Assembly: GCA_030386875.1 (NCBI GenBank)
Contig: CM059575.1
Coordinates: 44,794,859-44,858,858, forward strand
Length of the DNA stretch: 64,000 nt
Origin: Morinoia aosen
Lineage: Eukaryota; Arthropoda; Malacostraca; Amphipoda; Talitridae
Reading direction: 5' to 3'
How positions within the stretch are numbered: position 1 is the first letter of the stretch; each line of letters begins with the position of its first letter. This document shows positions 63,956-64,000 of this stretch, piece after piece. The position numbers were made by a program, and so were the translations under genes. Below the pieces are notes generated by a model. It made no database searches, had not been told where the DNA came from, and saw only the letters and a program-made list of their open reading frames with translations.

Positions 63956-64000
63956 GCTCCAAATTTATATTTTTTGTGAAGAGTTTAAACTGAGTACAAT

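Noticed and set aside
1-64000. CRISPR arrays, operons, Shine-Dalgarno sites or bacterial terminators
   Set aside because: The content is eukaryotic transposons; repeats present are TE ends, minisatellites or inverted repeats without CRISPR-like regular spacers.

Overview
This is animal nuclear DNA, most likely from an arthropod and probably an insect. I see transposon families of the arthropod type (I-like and CR1/L2-like LINEs, Ty3/gypsy and Ty1/copia elements, a tRNA-derived SINE), AT-rich flanks and short TAGGTTAGGTT-like strings. The species cannot be fixed from the sequence. I find no bacterial-style operon, no CRISPR array, no rRNA, no functional tRNA gene and no convincing host protein-coding gene. 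Almost all interpretable sequence is transposable elements (TEs), many nested inside one another.

Region 1 (1-7.7 kb) is mostly unassigned AT-rich DNA. It holds two palindromic TA-target mini-elements flanking a piece of a Psq-type helix-turn-helix gene, an inverted tRNA-like repeat, and a 664-bp fold-back element with a perfect 9-bp target duplication.

Region 2 (7.74-34.12 kb) is one deep nest. The base is a minus-strand CR1/L2-like LINE (LINE2: ORF1 at 33 kb, endonuclease/RT at 30-32 kb, RT end at 13.4-14.1 kb, stop codon at 7.85 kb). An I-like LINE (LINE1, 7872-13412) inserted into its last codons with a 10-bp target duplication. A plus-strand gypsy element (family A, 14136-30064) inserted into its RT domain with target duplication GCCAT. 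Inside A sits a minus-strand gypsy element (family B, 14724-25510, target duplication TATT). The left LTR of B carries an inverted solo LTR of family A (target duplication ATTG) and a solo LTR of a third family, C (target duplication CATC). Once these two insertions are subtracted, both B LTRs are exactly 2298 bp. All three A LTRs here are 411 bp. The gag-pol of A and the gag and pol of B are open, and their LTR pairs differ at few positions, so these are young insertions.

Region 3 (34.1-48.8 kb) holds two decayed LINEs (LINE3 on minus, LINE4 on plus), both broken by copies of a ~2-kb non-coding element, here called R. R occurs three times, begins TGTCKCG and ends in a hairpin. A tRNA-derived SINE, a 1.7-kb TIR element and a 26-bp minisatellite lie among them.

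Region 4 (48.8-57.8 kb) holds a possible Helitron-type repeat ORF, copia fragments including a 294-bp inverted repeat, a minisatellite, a 1445-bp TTAA-flanked TIR element containing a SINE, and a decayed 5'-truncated A gypsy interrupted by a second solo C LTR and a short retroposon.

Region 5 (57.8-64 kb) has unassigned DNA, a GC-rich tandem repeat with internal dyads, two more members of the fold-back family from region 1, and an ATATGC-rich tract at the right edge.

The genes do not form a host pathway. They are reverse transcriptases, nucleases, integrases and gag-like proteins that served, or may still serve, the elements carrying them. The main value of the window is a readable order of insertion events, plus several non-autonomous families defined here by multiple copies with clean boundaries.
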